From: Shewanella sp. CG12_big_fil_rev_8_21_14_0_65_47_15
Lineage (GTDB): Bacteria > Pseudomonadota > Gammaproteobacteria > Enterobacterales > Shewanellaceae
DNA length: 64,000 nucleotides
Direction of reading: 5' to 3'
Assembly: GCF_002783505.1 (NCBI RefSeq)
Contig: NZ_PFGL01000056.1
Location: 25,866-89,865, forward strand
Of the stretch, positions 1-12,119 are shown piece after piece (positions within the stretch are counted from its first letter, which is position 1; each line of letters opens with the position of its first letter). Position numbers and translations under genes: made by a program. The notes under the pieces are model-generated. The model was not told where the DNA came from. It did not search any database and saw only the letters and a program-made list of their open reading frames with translations.

Positions 1-1
1 G

Positions 2-211
2 GCATTAGCCGAGACCCAATTTCATTCTGCGCTAGTTGAGGCAATAAAATTATTGCCAGAAAGAGATGCGTTAGTGTTATCGCTGTACTACGATGAAGCA
101 TTGAATTTAAAAGAGATTGGCGCCATTCTTGAGGTAAGCGAATCGCGGGTTAGCCAGATATTAAGTCAGGCAATGTTGCGACTCAAAGGCAAGCTCAAGC
201 ACTGGACATAA
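2..211 (+). CDS. fliA: RNA polymerase sigma factor FliA (sigma-28), C-terminal end
   Basis: Only the last 69 residues are in the window. They read as sigma region 4: an [23 protein letters not shown] stretch split over the helix-turn-helix, then [19 protein letters not shown], which is the -35 recognition helix of sigma-28-type factors, ending KLKHWT and TAA at 209-211. FliA directs transcription of late flagellar and chemotaxis genes. It lies 47 bp upstream of cheY in the same direction, the usual order in polarly flagellated gammaproteobacteria. The 5' part lies outside the window. Confidence 0.9.
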   Translation, partial: ALAETQFHSALVEAIKLLPERDALVLSLYYDEALNLKEIGAILEVSESRVSQILSQAMLRLKGKLKHWT

Positions 212-258
212 GTATAATTATTAATCGAGCACAGAATGTCAGCTCACCGGAGGAAACC

Positions 259-642
259 TTGGACAAGAATATGAAGATTCTCATTGTTGACGACTTTTCA
301 ACAATGAGACGTATCATCAAGAACTTGTTGCGAGACTTGGGGTTTAATAACACCCAAGAAGCAGACGACGGCTCAACCGCCCTGCCGATGTTGCAAAAGG
401 GGGATTTTGATTTCGTTGTTACAGATTGGAATATGCCCGGCATGCAGGGAATTGACCTGTTGAAGGCTATTCGCGCAGACGATTCACTCAAGCATTTACC
501 CGTATTAATGGTGACTGCTGAGGCAAAACGTGAACAAATTATCGCTGCCGCACAGGCGGGAGTGAATGGCTATGTGGTTAAACCTTTTACCGCAGCTACG
601 TTGAAAGAGAAGTTAGATAAAATATTCGAACGACTCGCTTGA
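259..642 (+). CDS. cheY: Chemotaxis response regulator CheY
   Basis: A 127-residue single receiver domain. Seen: acidic pair D11/D12, phospho-acceptor D56 in TDWNMPG, T86, Y105 and the invariant K108 in VVKPF. These are the standard CheY switch residues. When phosphorylated by CheA it binds the flagellar motor switch (FliM) and changes swimming direction. The start is TTG at 259 with GGAGGA 5 bp upstream; an ATG at 271 would give a protein four residues shorter and is less well spaced. cheZ follows after 13 bp, so the two are co-transcribed. Confidence 0.95.
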   Translation: MDKNMKILIVDDFSTMRRIIKNLLRDLGFNNTQEADDGSTALPMLQKGDFDFVVTDWNMPGMQGIDLLKAIRADDSLKHLPVLMVTAEAKREQIIAAAQAGVNGYVVKPFTAATLKEKLDKIFERLA

Positions 643-655
643 GCAAGGATGAGCT

Positions 656-1393
656 ATGAAGTCATATACATCAGGGCTCATCACGCTCGAGCAAGCTCGG
701 CATTTAGTTGAACTATTAAGTGCGGGTGAGCAATCTCAGGCAGATGATTTATTTCGGGAACTCGCAGCTCCGCTACAGAGAGAACTCTTTGATGAAGTCG
801 GTAAACTAACCCGACAACTTCACAGCGCGTTGATGGACTTCCAAGTCGATAATCGATTAGTGGAACTGGCCAATACTGCAATACCGGATGCCAAACAACG
901 ATTAAGTTACGTCATTGATATGACGGAACAAGCGGCAAATAAAACCATGGATGCGGTCGAAGAGTGCTTGCCATTGGCCAATGCATTAACCGCTAATATT
1001 GAACGGGTTATGCCCGCTTGGGACAGGTTGATGCGCCGGGATATCGCATTAGCGGATTTTAAAGTGCTTTGCCATGATGTGCAGCATTTGATGTCGCGTA
1101 GCGAACAGGACTCGAATCGGTTACGTGAGTTACTTAATCAAATACTGATGGCGCAGGATTTTCAGGATCTCACGGGGCAAATGATCCGCCGCGTGATTGA
1201 TCTGGTGATGGAAGTTGAAAGTAATCTGGTGTCTATGCTGACGGTATTTGGTGAGCAGCCGGTAATTGAGAGTCAGATTACTCAGAAGAATAATATTGAA
1301 GCAGAAGGCCCGATAATGAATGCCGAGCTTCGTCAAGATGTGGTAACGGGTCAAGACGAAGTGGACGATCTTCTATCGAGTCTGGGTTTCTAA
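656..1393 (+). CDS. cheZ: CheY-P phosphatase CheZ
   Basis: A 245-residue, mostly helical protein. The CheZ active-site signature DFQDLTGQ is at residues 168-175; D171 and Q175 correspond to the residues that position the attacking water in enterobacterial CheZ. The C terminus DEVDDLLSSLGF is the amphipathic tail that binds CheY-P. The start ATG has AAGGA 6 bp upstream. It dephosphorylates CheY-P to end the motor signal. It lies between cheY and cheA in the chemotaxis operon. Confidence 0.95.
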   Translation: MKSYTSGLITLEQARHLVELLSAGEQSQADDLFRELAAPLQRELFDEVGKLTRQLHSALMDFQVDNRLVELANTAIPDAKQRLSYVIDMTEQAANKTMDAVEECLPLANALTANIERVMPAWDRLMRRDIALADFKVLCHDVQHLMSRSEQDSNRLRELLNQILMAQDFQDLTGQMIRRVIDLVMEVESNLVSMLTVFGEQPVIESQITQKNNIEAEGPIMNAELRQDVVTGQDEVDDLLSSLGF

Positions 1394-1408
1394 CTGGGAG
1401 TCAATTTG

Positions 1409-5260
<3,852 letters not shown>

Positions 5261-5342
5261 CCAATGTCATGCGAATAATATTAATGGTGATGATTCTAAT
5301 AGTGAATTATTCGAATAACGCTAATAACTAAGGGATCACTTC

Positions 5343-6134
5343 TTGAAAGTATGGACGATAGCGAATCAAAAAGGTGGAGTGGGTAAAACTACTTCGGTAG
5401 CCAGCTTAGCGGGTGCTCTCACTAAGCGAGGTAAGCGTGTGCTGATGATTGACACAGATCCCCATGCATCGCTTGGTTATTACTTAGGTATTGATTCTGA
5501 AGAAGTCCCAGGTTCACTCTTCGATGTTTTCCTTGCCCATCGCCATTTAACGAAAGAACTCGTTCTATCCCATGTTGTTCCCACCTTGGTCGATGGGCTG
5601 GATCTTCTGCCTGCCACTATGGCATTAGCGACCTTAGATCGTGCCCTAGGACATCAAGAAGGGATGGGATTGGTGCTGCGTAATCTGCTTGCTCTGGTCG
5701 CCGATGAATACGATGTGGCAATCGTGGATTGCCCGCCCGTTTTAGGGGTGTTGATGGTTAATGCTTTGGCGGCGAGTCAGCATATTGTCATTCCCGTTCA
5801 AACCGAGTTTTTAGCCATTAAAGGGTTAGAGCGAATGGTTAAAACCATGGAGATTATGGGGCGCTCCAAAAAAACGAGGTACAGTTACACTGTTGTGCCA
5901 ACCATGTATGACAAACGAACTAAAGCGTCTCCCGCGGCGCTGCAAGTGCTAAGTGAACAATATGGTGATAGTCTGTGGCGGGATGTTATCCCTGTCGATA
6001 CTAAGTTTAGGGACGCCAGTTTGGCGCATTTACCCGCTTCGCATTATGCAAGTGGCAGCCGTGGTGTAAAAGCCTACGAAAGATTGTTAGATTTTTTATT
6101 AGCTGGGGAGTTTGGCCATGTCAAAATCGGTTGA
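5343..6134 (+). CDS. parC: ParC, ParA-like ATPase for polar chemotaxis array positioning
   Basis: 263 residues from a TTG start with AAGGGA upstream. Seen: deviant Walker A KGGVGKTT at residues 10-17, Walker A' DTDPHASLG, and Walker B-like VDCPPVLG, all typical of ParA/MinD ATPases. It is not a chromosome ParA: it has no ParB partner here and sits between cheB and the CheW-like parP. In Vibrio the same pair in the same place recruits chemotaxis arrays to the cell pole through HubP. The gene overlaps parP by 17 bp. Confidence 0.88.
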   Translation: MKVWTIANQKGGVGKTTSVASLAGALTKRGKRVLMIDTDPHASLGYYLGIDSEEVPGSLFDVFLAHRHLTKELVLSHVVPTLVDGLDLLPATMALATLDRALGHQEGMGLVLRNLLALVADEYDVAIVDCPPVLGVLMVNALAASQHIVIPVQTEFLAIKGLERMVKTMEIMGRSKKTRYSYTVVPTMYDKRTKASPAALQVLSEQYGDSLWRDVIPVDTKFRDASLAHLPASHYASGSRGVKAYERLLDFLLAGEFGHVKIG

Positions 6135-7116
6135 TGAGACTGTTTTTGATTTTTTTGAATTATTGCTACATGAAGATGATGGCTCTCCTGCTGTTGTTTC
6201 CCCCGCTATTTCTCACGCTGAGAAACCTCATTCACTTGAGAGTATTGAAGAAAATGAGGCTGAATTACTCGATGCGGCCATCTTAGCAGAGCATAACCGC
6301 AGCAAGCCTCAGTCGAGCATGGCTATGGCAGCCGAGGTGCAAGTTGCTAAGAATAAAGAGCAGAGCTTTAACCTACCTTTAACTGATCCATCGCCGCAGG
6401 TAAATAAAGCAGCGTTGGAGAAATTACTTGCACCAGTATTTAAGAGCAACACTCTGAGTGAACCTACACAGGTTGAAGTGCCGGAAGTGGTAGTTGCTGC
6501 GCCGGAGGTGAGTTCTGACCATTTAGCGGAAGATGCCACTTCATTGTCATCTGCACCAACAACCGCTCAGCATCAACCACCCATTGCCGATACGATAACG
6601 GTGCCAGAAACGCAAGTGGGTATCGCCCCGCCCAGCATTACAAAAGATCTACAGGAAGTGCTCGATGATGAGTTTCAAGTACTATTCTTTAAAGTGGCAG
6701 GCCTCACCTTAGCCGTGCCGTTGGTGAGTCTGGGGGGCATAGTGAAGGTGGAGCGGATCAATCATATTATTGGTCGTCCATCATGGTTTTTAGGAGTACA
6801 AACCCACAGGGAAGAGCAGTTAAACATTGTCGATACCTGCGCGTGGGTTATGCCAGAAAAATACACGGATACACTGGCGCAATCGGTAAATTATCAATAT
6901 GTTGTATTATTAGAAGGCAGTAACTGGGGATTAACTTGTGAGTCCTTGGTCAATGCTGTAAAAATTAATAAATCGCAAGTAAACTGGCGCAGCAAAGCGG
7001 GTAAACGACCTTGGTTAGCTGGTGTGGTGAAAGAACAAATGTGTGGCATTTTGCACGTACAAGCCTTGGTTGAAATGCTTGATGCGGGTTTAGGCTGTCA
7101 GGACTCAATTGGTTGA
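6118..7116 (+). CDS. parP: ParP, CheW-like array integration protein
   Basis: 332 residues from ATG 6118, which has GGGGAG 7 bp upstream; an in-frame TTG at 6112 is a poorer start. The N-terminal half is acidic, Pro/Ala-rich and probably disordered (about 1-185), and would carry the ParC contact. The C-terminal CheW-like AIF domain (about 190-330, from FQVLFFKVAGLTLAVPL to CGILHVQALVEML) would insert into arrays next to CheA. Established in Vibrio: ParP tethers CheA and prevents its dissociation. It overlaps parC and precedes cheW by 7 bp. Confidence 0.87.
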   Translation: MSKSVDETVFDFFELLLHEDDGSPAVVSPAISHAEKPHSLESIEENEAELLDAAILAEHNRSKPQSSMAMAAEVQVAKNKEQSFNLPLTDPSPQVNKAALEKLLAPVFKSNTLSEPTQVEVPEVVVAAPEVSSDHLAEDATSLSSAPTTAQHQPPIADTITVPETQVGIAPPSITKDLQEVLDDEFQVLFFKVAGLTLAVPLVSLGGIVKVERINHIIGRPSWFLGVQTHREEQLNIVDTCAWVMPEKYTDTLAQSVNYQYVVLLEGSNWGLTCESLVNAVKINKSQVNWRSKAGKRPWLAGVVKEQMCGILHVQALVEMLDAGLGCQDSIG

Positions 7117-7123
7117 GGTAAAC

Positions 7124-7618
7124 ATGAAAGATACAAGAAATGTCGCAGCCGTAGCTGCAAGTAAAGATGATGCGGTATTACAATGGGTTACCTTTAAGCT
7201 AGACAACGAAACCTACGGTATAAATGTGATGCAAGTGCAGGAGGTACTGCGTTATACCGAAATTGCTCCAGTACCAGGGGCTCCGCATTATGTTTTGGGT
7301 ATTATTAACTTACGCGGTAACGTCGTGACGGTTATCGATACTCGCTCACGTTTTGGACTGCAATCGGCCGAGGTCGATGATTCAACCCGTATCGTGATTA
7401 TTGAAGCAGAAAAACAGGTCATCGGCATTTTAGTCGATAGTGTTGCTGAAGTCGTTTACTTACGCCGCTCTGAAATTGATAACGCACCAAACGTCGGTAC
7501 TGAAGAAAGTGCTAAGTTTATTCAGGGTGTGAGTAACCGAGACAATGAGCTGCTGATCTTAGTTGACCTCGATAAGTTACTGTCCGACGAAGAATGGGCC
7601 GAGTTAACACAGCTATAA
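7124..7618 (+). CDS. cheW: Chemotaxis coupling protein CheW
   Basis: 164 residues from ATG 7124 (GAGGT upstream); an upstream TTG at 7109 overlapping parP is less likely. A full CheW SH3-like fold is visible: QWVTFKLDNETYGINVMQVQEVLRY, then PGAPHYVLGIINLRGNVVTVIDTRSRFGL, VDSVAEVV and a C-terminal NRDNELLILVDLDKLL. CheW bridges chemoreceptors and CheA in the signalling array. It follows parP in the operon. Confidence 0.95.
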   Translation: MKDTRNVAAVAASKDDAVLQWVTFKLDNETYGINVMQVQEVLRYTEIAPVPGAPHYVLGIINLRGNVVTVIDTRSRFGLQSAEVDDSTRIVIIEAEKQVIGILVDSVAEVVYLRRSEIDNAPNVGTEESAKFIQGVSNRDNELLILVDLDKLLSDEEWAELTQL

Positions 7619-7778
7619 GGTGTCGGTTGGCTGAGTGCCACACTGCCAATACCGGTGTTTTCAGCATTTGCGGTGTACCTATGGGAAAGTGGGAATTATT
7701 TTGCATTCTCTCCACCTGCTGGGGAACCACTTTTCCATGATGGATCTTGACAATCATAGAGATGCATAAGGATTTTTG

Positions 7779-8177
7779 ATGGGCGATGAATTTATAATCG
7801 CAGCGTTAGTCTATGTTATTGCGTGCTTAGGATTAGTTCTCTATTTGCAGAAACAGTTGAGTAAATTACGCAATAAAGCCGAGGCATTAACCGTCTTAGT
7901 CAAAGAAGGAGACCGTCAGCGTGAATCTTTTAAACGGGAATTACAGGAATTACGCAGCGGTACCATAGGCGTGGGTCGACGCGTGATTGAAATTGAGAAG
8001 CGGCTACAGCAACAGTCTGAACGGATTGAAGAATCATCGCAGCAGGATCCTCAGGCGAAACTCTATACTCGCGCAATGAAAATGGTGGCACTGGGGGCGG
8101 GTGTCGATGAGTTGGTTAAAGAGTGTGAGTTACCTAAGGCTGAAGCTGAGCTGTTAATCCGATTACACCGTAAATAG
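7779..8177 (+). CDS. DUF2802-type membrane protein at end of chemotaxis operon
   Basis: 132 residues from ATG 7779 (AAGGA 6 bp upstream). Seen: an N-terminal membrane segment (about 5-22, FIIAALVYVIACLGLVLYL), a long charged coiled coil (about 24-85), and a small C-terminal domain resembling the DUF2802 family (AMKMVALGAGVDELVKECELPKAEAELLIRLHRK, read as a helix-turn-helix-like end). The same kind of gene follows cheW in Vibrio and other Shewanella. The molecular role is not known. A 160-bp gap separates it from cheW. Confidence 0.82.
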   Translation: MGDEFIIAALVYVIACLGLVLYLQKQLSKLRNKAEALTVLVKEGDRQRESFKRELQELRSGTIGVGRRVIEIEKRLQQQSERIEESSQQDPQAKLYTRAMKMVALGAGVDELVKECELPKAEAELLIRLHRK

Positions 8178-8443
8178 TCTCTCGGGCTTGCTGCTAAATT
8201 CTAGGACTGCCTTCGGTCTGCTAGGACGCTGCAAAAGCGCCGCTGCTAGAATCTAGGGTGTTGTAATTGTGCAGCTACAGAATATCACTTCGTGACTCAT
8301 GGATAACGGCACGCTGCTTCGCCGCTACGGTAAGCGAAGCGTTCCGTCAACCGTCAACGGTTTTCTGTCAGCGCAGCGTTCTGTGAGTGAGCTTGCGAAC
8401 GTTCCGTTTACCGAGAGCCCGCTCGCTTTTAGCTTTTCCCCTC
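8178..8443. repeat. Mini-hairpin mosaic repeat
   Basis: A non-coding stretch between the convergent chemotaxis operon and the flhB-like gene. It is a chain of short modules also found at 13.2, 14.4, 18.3, 21.3, 22.7, 44.3 and 46.0 kb: CTAGGACGCTGC, TAGAATCTAGG, a CACTTCGTG hairpin, GGATAACGG, GTAAGCGAAGCGTTC, and GAGCTTGCGAACGTTC. Most modules are tiny palindromes with 3-nt loops. No gene is supported in it. Confidence 0.75.
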
Positions 8444-8752
8444 CTAAGCTTTCTCTACAATCTTTTGATGCATATTGTTCCACTGTTCGGGAAACTTGCC
8501 ATCCAGCATATAGACGAAGGCGATGAGCTCGGCGATAAGCAAATACAGTTCTTTTGGGATCTCTTCGCCCAGTTCCAATAAGCTAAGGAATTGGCTCAGA
8601 TGGGGATCTTGGTGAATATAGACGCCAGATGCCTTGGCAAGGGCGATAATTTCTTCGGCGATAAGACCTTCCCCTGTGGCAACAATTTTAGGCGCATTTT
8701 TGCCATCGTAACTTAAGGCGACAGCTTGCCGGGTTTTATTGTCTTCAGTCAT
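8444..8752 (-). CDS. FlhB C-terminal-domain-like export switch protein (YlqH/FhlB type)
   Basis: 102 residues corresponding only to the cytoplasmic C-terminal part of FlhB/EscU export switch proteins: AVALSYDG, APKIVATGEGLIAEEIIALA, GVYIHQDPHLSQFL and IPKELYLLIAELIAFVYML. The NPTH autocleavage motif of full FlhB and all membrane segments are absent. Known: stand-alone FlhB-C homologues (for example Bacillus YlqH) occur beside FliK-like genes, as here. Role: probable regulator or relict of flagellar type III export. It is the second gene of a minus-strand pair, 48 bp after the FliK-like gene. Confidence 0.85.
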   Translation of the reverse strand: MTEDNKTRQAVALSYDGKNAPKIVATGEGLIAEEIIALAKASGVYIHQDPHLSQFLSLLELGEEIPKELYLLIAELIAFVYMLDGKFPEQWNNMHQKIVEKA

Positions 8753-8800
8753 ATCTGTGTGTCCAGATTGTTATTGCAAATATTGTCATTGTATTTCCCA

Positions 8801-10993
8801 CTATGCCTTTGTTTTTACAAGAAAGTGGTCACCTGGAAGTAAAGTTGCTGGCACTTGAGCTATTTGAGTCGAGAGTTCTCCTGGCGTAAAACCAATTTGT
8901 GATAGCTTTTGCCCTAAGGGCACGAGAAAGTTATCAACCCTGTTTAATAGCTGTTGATTATTCCCTTTAAATTGAATATCTAAAGTCTGCAAATGACAGC
9001 GAGCACTGATAAGCAACGGCCCCTGTGTCAGATTAAACTTTAACTGTAGATGCCAGCCTTGCTGTTTTTGTTGCTTATCGTTATCCGCATCTTGCTCAAA
9101 TTTTCCTTCGAGCTGTTCATGTCGCTGATTAATTCCATAGGGCAGTGCAAAGTACCATACGAGATTACCGTTATTTTCACTACTCGCTTGTTGGTAAAGG
9201 TGCAAACTAGAGGCGAGTTGCCCCATGGTCTCAAGGCCACCCGCCTTGCTGAGTTGATTAAGGAGATTACTCGAAAGTCCTGTTTTAGCTTGCAGCTGTT
9301 CGAGGTAGTTAGCCAGTTTTTGGCTGACAGCATTAGTCGTACTATTTGCCCTAACACCCAGTAGCAGTTGGAATAATGAGGTAATCGCACTCGCATTCAT
9401 AAAAAGTGCCGCTTGGTTTAGCTGCGGCGCTGCAAGATTGAGCGTGGCGAGCCCGAGAATATCAGCCTTAAGCGCCGTAGGAACGCTCAATTGACTTAAG
9501 GGCTGGGGGCTTAATTGTGGTAAACGCTTGAGCAGCTCCGCCGCTAAATTGAGATGGTTGCGTAGGGTCAGCTGATCCAGCGGTAAAGCGCCCGCTTTAT
9601 TGAAAGCCTTTTGTAGAACCTCGTTGACAGATATCCCCGCTTCAGCCGCCTTATTCCCCTTTGGCTCGTTAACTTGTCCCTCTAAAGCGATTAAGGGTTG
9701 CAAAGGGGAAAGCTGTGCCGCTGTATCACTCGACTTGGGTGTGAGGCCATTTGCCAGTTGTGGAACTAAAGGTTGAGCAGATGCTGAATTTGCTGACGTT
9801 GTAGCATTTGCTGAGTTAGATATCGGCGTTTGTGCGGCAGGCTGAAGAAGTGGTTTATCTGGGGGGCGGTTTCCCATCCCCTCAAGGGAAATATTTTGAG
9901 CTAATGCCGACTGGAGTGATGCCGCGGTAGTCGCATTTTGGGGCGAGCTGGGCGTCATATTCTTGGTTGAAATTGCATCTGATGCAGAAACGGATTTCAA
10001 ATCAGTGGCTTGGGTTGTTGGCCTAAGTTCTATCTCTGTCGATGAGCTACTCGATGGTGATTTAGTCAGACTCGTTTGCCCAACATCGATACTTGTTTGC
10101 CCTAGATTTAGGCTACCCTTGGCTGTGCCTGTGCCTGTGCCTGTGGCTGTGGCTGTAGCTGTGCCTGTGGTCGAGTCTGAGCTTGACCCTAATACGCTTG
10201 TCGCTATTGGCTGTGTCGTCGAAGCGCCAGAAGGTAAGATCCCTGTGGCTGTCGTTTTCGCTATGACTCCGGTTGTTGAAGACACTTCTACTTGGGGAAC
10301 AAGGCCTTCCAGCTTCCGCAGGAAAGTCGCAATGATCTGGGCAGGTTCAGTTTTAGCGATCACAATATTGGCCGCTTGTTTATCAATTATGGGAACTTGA
10401 GTTTCATTTATTGGGGCGCCAATAAGGATTTCGAGTTTGCTCAGTATAGGGGTCAGTACTAAAATGGGCCGTCCCTGGGATAGGGCTATTTTCGCTTGAT
10501 ATTCCCCCGCGCTGAGTTGAGTATTTGGATCTTGTTGGATGGCAGTCCCATTTGCAAATTGAAATTCTCTATTGATAACAATGACATTGGGAAGGCGGTA
10601 GCCCTGAGAACGTCCCGCAAGCGCATACAGCTGCTCTAAGGTTACGCCATTTTGCTGTGCTAACTGCGTTATCGCTTCGGGCAGTTTTAATGTCAGTGGT
10701 GTGCCTAGGGCAAGCAGTTGAGCCGTTTGATGGGCGTGTATTGTTGCTGTTTGAGCCGTAGCAATCGTGGATTGAGTGACTAAAAAATGGCTAGCAGTGA
10801 TCAGAGTTTGCCTCTGCTGCGCATTTACAAGCTTTAAATTATATTCTGTACCGTTTAGAATAATACTGTCGCCATCTGCAGAAACAAGCACTTCAGCAGG
10901 AATGGGGCGTGAGGGTACATTAGAGGCATCTGCCTGTGTGGCCGAAGTGGCTAACGGTACATTGACAGTATTGATAAGTGGAATTGACTCCAT
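8801..10993 (-). CDS. FliK-like flagellar hook-length control family protein
   Basis: 730 residues. The middle (about 230-430) is low-complexity Ser/Thr/Ala/Gln. The C-terminal 150 residues form a folded domain (from about 585, WYFALPYG..., then LQLKFNLTQGPLLISARCHLQTLDIQFKGNN and a final LPGDHFLVKTKA) that resembles the FliK/YlqG C-terminal domain. A normal FliK gene would lie in the main flagellar operon; this copy is paired with a stand-alone FlhB-C protein, as ylqG-ylqH are in Bacillus. It may measure or modulate export. It contains a Thr-Gly/Ala dipeptide tract encoded by a 6-bp repeat. Confidence 0.75.
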   Translation of the reverse strand: MESIPLINTVNVPLATSATQADASNVPSRPIPAEVLVSADGDSIILNGTEYNLKLVNAQQRQTLITASHFLVTQSTIATAQTATIHAHQTAQLLALGTPLTLKLPEAITQLAQQNGVTLEQLYALAGRSQGYRLPNVIVINREFQFANGTAIQQDPNTQLSAGEYQAKIALSQGRPILVLTPILSKLEILIGAPINETQVPIIDKQAANIVIAKTEPAQIIATFLRKLEGLVPQVEVSSTTGVIAKTTATGILPSGASTTQPIATSVLGSSSDSTTGTATATATGTGTGTAKGSLNLGQTSIDVGQTSLTKSPSSSSSTEIELRPTTQATDLKSVSASDAISTKNMTPSSPQNATTAASLQSALAQNISLEGMGNRPPDKPLLQPAAQTPISNSANATTSANSASAQPLVPQLANGLTPKSSDTAAQLSPLQPLIALEGQVNEPKGNKAAEAGISVNEVLQKAFNKAGALPLDQLTLRNHLNLAAELLKRLPQLSPQPLSQLSVPTALKADILGLATLNLAAPQLNQAALFMNASAITSLFQLLLGVRANSTTNAVSQKLANYLEQLQAKTGLSSNLLNQLSKAGGLETMGQLASSLHLYQQASSENNGNLVWYFALPYGINQRHEQLEGKFEQDADNDKQQKQQGWHLQLKFNLTQGPLLISARCHLQTLDIQFKGNNQQLLNRVDNFLVPLGQKLSQIGFTPGELSTQIAQVPATLLPGDHFLVKTKA
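10123..10170 (-). repeat. Hexanucleotide microsatellite inside the FliK-like gene
   Basis: About eight consecutive 6-bp units of CTGTGC/CTGTGG/CTGTAG type on the plus strand, coding for an alternating Thr-Gly and Thr-Ala tract on the minus strand. Because the unit is a multiple of three, slippage would change linker length without frameshift. Confidence 0.85.
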
Positions 10994-11215
10994 GTAAGGC
11001 CCTTTACTCGTTTATCCTGCGGCATATTATTTTGAAAAATTAACAATTGACCAAAATATTTTGCCAAGTATGCTTATGCGTTTTGCGAAAACGATGACAA
11101 TTTCTCTGTCATGCTAGAGTATGCCACTAAGTGAATGATCACTATATCGTCACTTATCCATAGTCACTTTAGCGAAAACTCGATATCGAAGCAGTACATT
11201 TATTAAGAGAGCAAT

Positions 11216-11998
11216 ATGAAGTTGAGATGGATAGGGTTACTTTTAGGATTAATACTATTGCCCAATGTTTATGGGGCAGAAGCTTCTGCACCCGATACGA
11301 CCACAGAGAACCCCTCGGCTGTAAAAATTACCTATGATGACCCACAGGATCCCTTTGAGGGCTTTAACCGTGTGATGTGGGACTTCAACTATTTATATTT
11401 AGATAGATATATTTACCGCCCCATTGCCCATGGTTATAACGATTATATTCCCATGCCAGCCAAAACAGGGGTAAATAACTTTATTCAAAATCTGGAGGAG
11501 CCAAGCAGCTTAGTCAACAATGCCTTGCAAGGTAAGTGGGGCTGGGCCGCAAATGCGGGTGGTCGCTTTACGATCAATACCACAGTCGGGCTTTTAGGGG
11601 TCATCGATGTGGCAGATATGATGGGGCTACCACGCAAGCAGGATGAGTTTAATGAAGTGTTAGGTTACTATGGCGTACCTAATGGCCCATATTTTATGGC
11701 GCCTTTTGCGGGTCCCTACGTCGTTCGAGAACTCGCGTCAGATTGGGTGGATAGTCTATACTTTCCACTATCTGAGCTAACCGTGTGGCAAGCCGTCGTA
11801 AAATGGGGGCTAAAAAGTCTTCATGCTAGAGCCACTGCGATTGATCAGGAAAGGCTTGTCGATAATGCACTCGATCCCTATACCTTTGTGAAAGATGCGT
11901 ACTTACAGCACATGGACTATAAAGTCTATGATGGTGATGTTCCACAAAAACAAGATGATGATGAGTTGCTCGATCAATACATGCAGGAACTTGAGTGA
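11216..11998 (+). CDS. mlaA: MlaA/VacJ family outer-membrane phospholipid transport protein
   Basis: 260 residues with the MlaA core: DPFEGFNRVMWDFNYLYLDRYIYRPIAHGY, VNNFIQNLEEPSSLVNNALQG, GRFTINTTVGLLGVIDVA, FNEVLGYYGVPNGPYFMAPFAGPYVVRE. MlaA removes misplaced phospholipid from the outer leaflet of the outer membrane, normally with OmpC-type porins and MlaC. Odd: the signal peptide (about 1-20, MKLRWIGLLLGLILLPNVYG) has no lipobox cysteine, whereas classic MlaA is a lipoprotein. The gene stands alone with a 220-bp upstream region. Confidence 0.88.
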   Translation: MKLRWIGLLLGLILLPNVYGAEASAPDTTTENPSAVKITYDDPQDPFEGFNRVMWDFNYLYLDRYIYRPIAHGYNDYIPMPAKTGVNNFIQNLEEPSSLVNNALQGKWGWAANAGGRFTINTTVGLLGVIDVADMMGLPRKQDEFNEVLGYYGVPNGPYFMAPFAGPYVVRELASDWVDSLYFPLSELTVWQAVVKWGLKSLHARATAIDQERLVDNALDPYTFVKDAYLQHMDYKVYDGDVPQKQDDDELLDQYMQELE

Positions 11999-12119
11999 AC
12001 CTATGCGCTGTACTTGGCTGCCAGCATTTTTAGCAGCCAAGATCTTGCCGTATTGAATGATTCTTCCGATGTCATGATTGAGTTATTGCTGCCGCAATGA
12101 ATTTTATTCGGGAATCTTT

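Noticed and set aside
5343..6134. Chromosome-partition ParA or plasmid ParA
   Set aside because: No ParB or parS nearby and embedded in the chemotaxis operon before a CheW-like ParP; array-positioning ParC fits better.
8299..8581. Plus-strand frames before and over the flhB-like gene
   Set aside because: They lie in the mini-hairpin mosaic and antisense to the flhB-like gene; no family and no ribosome site.
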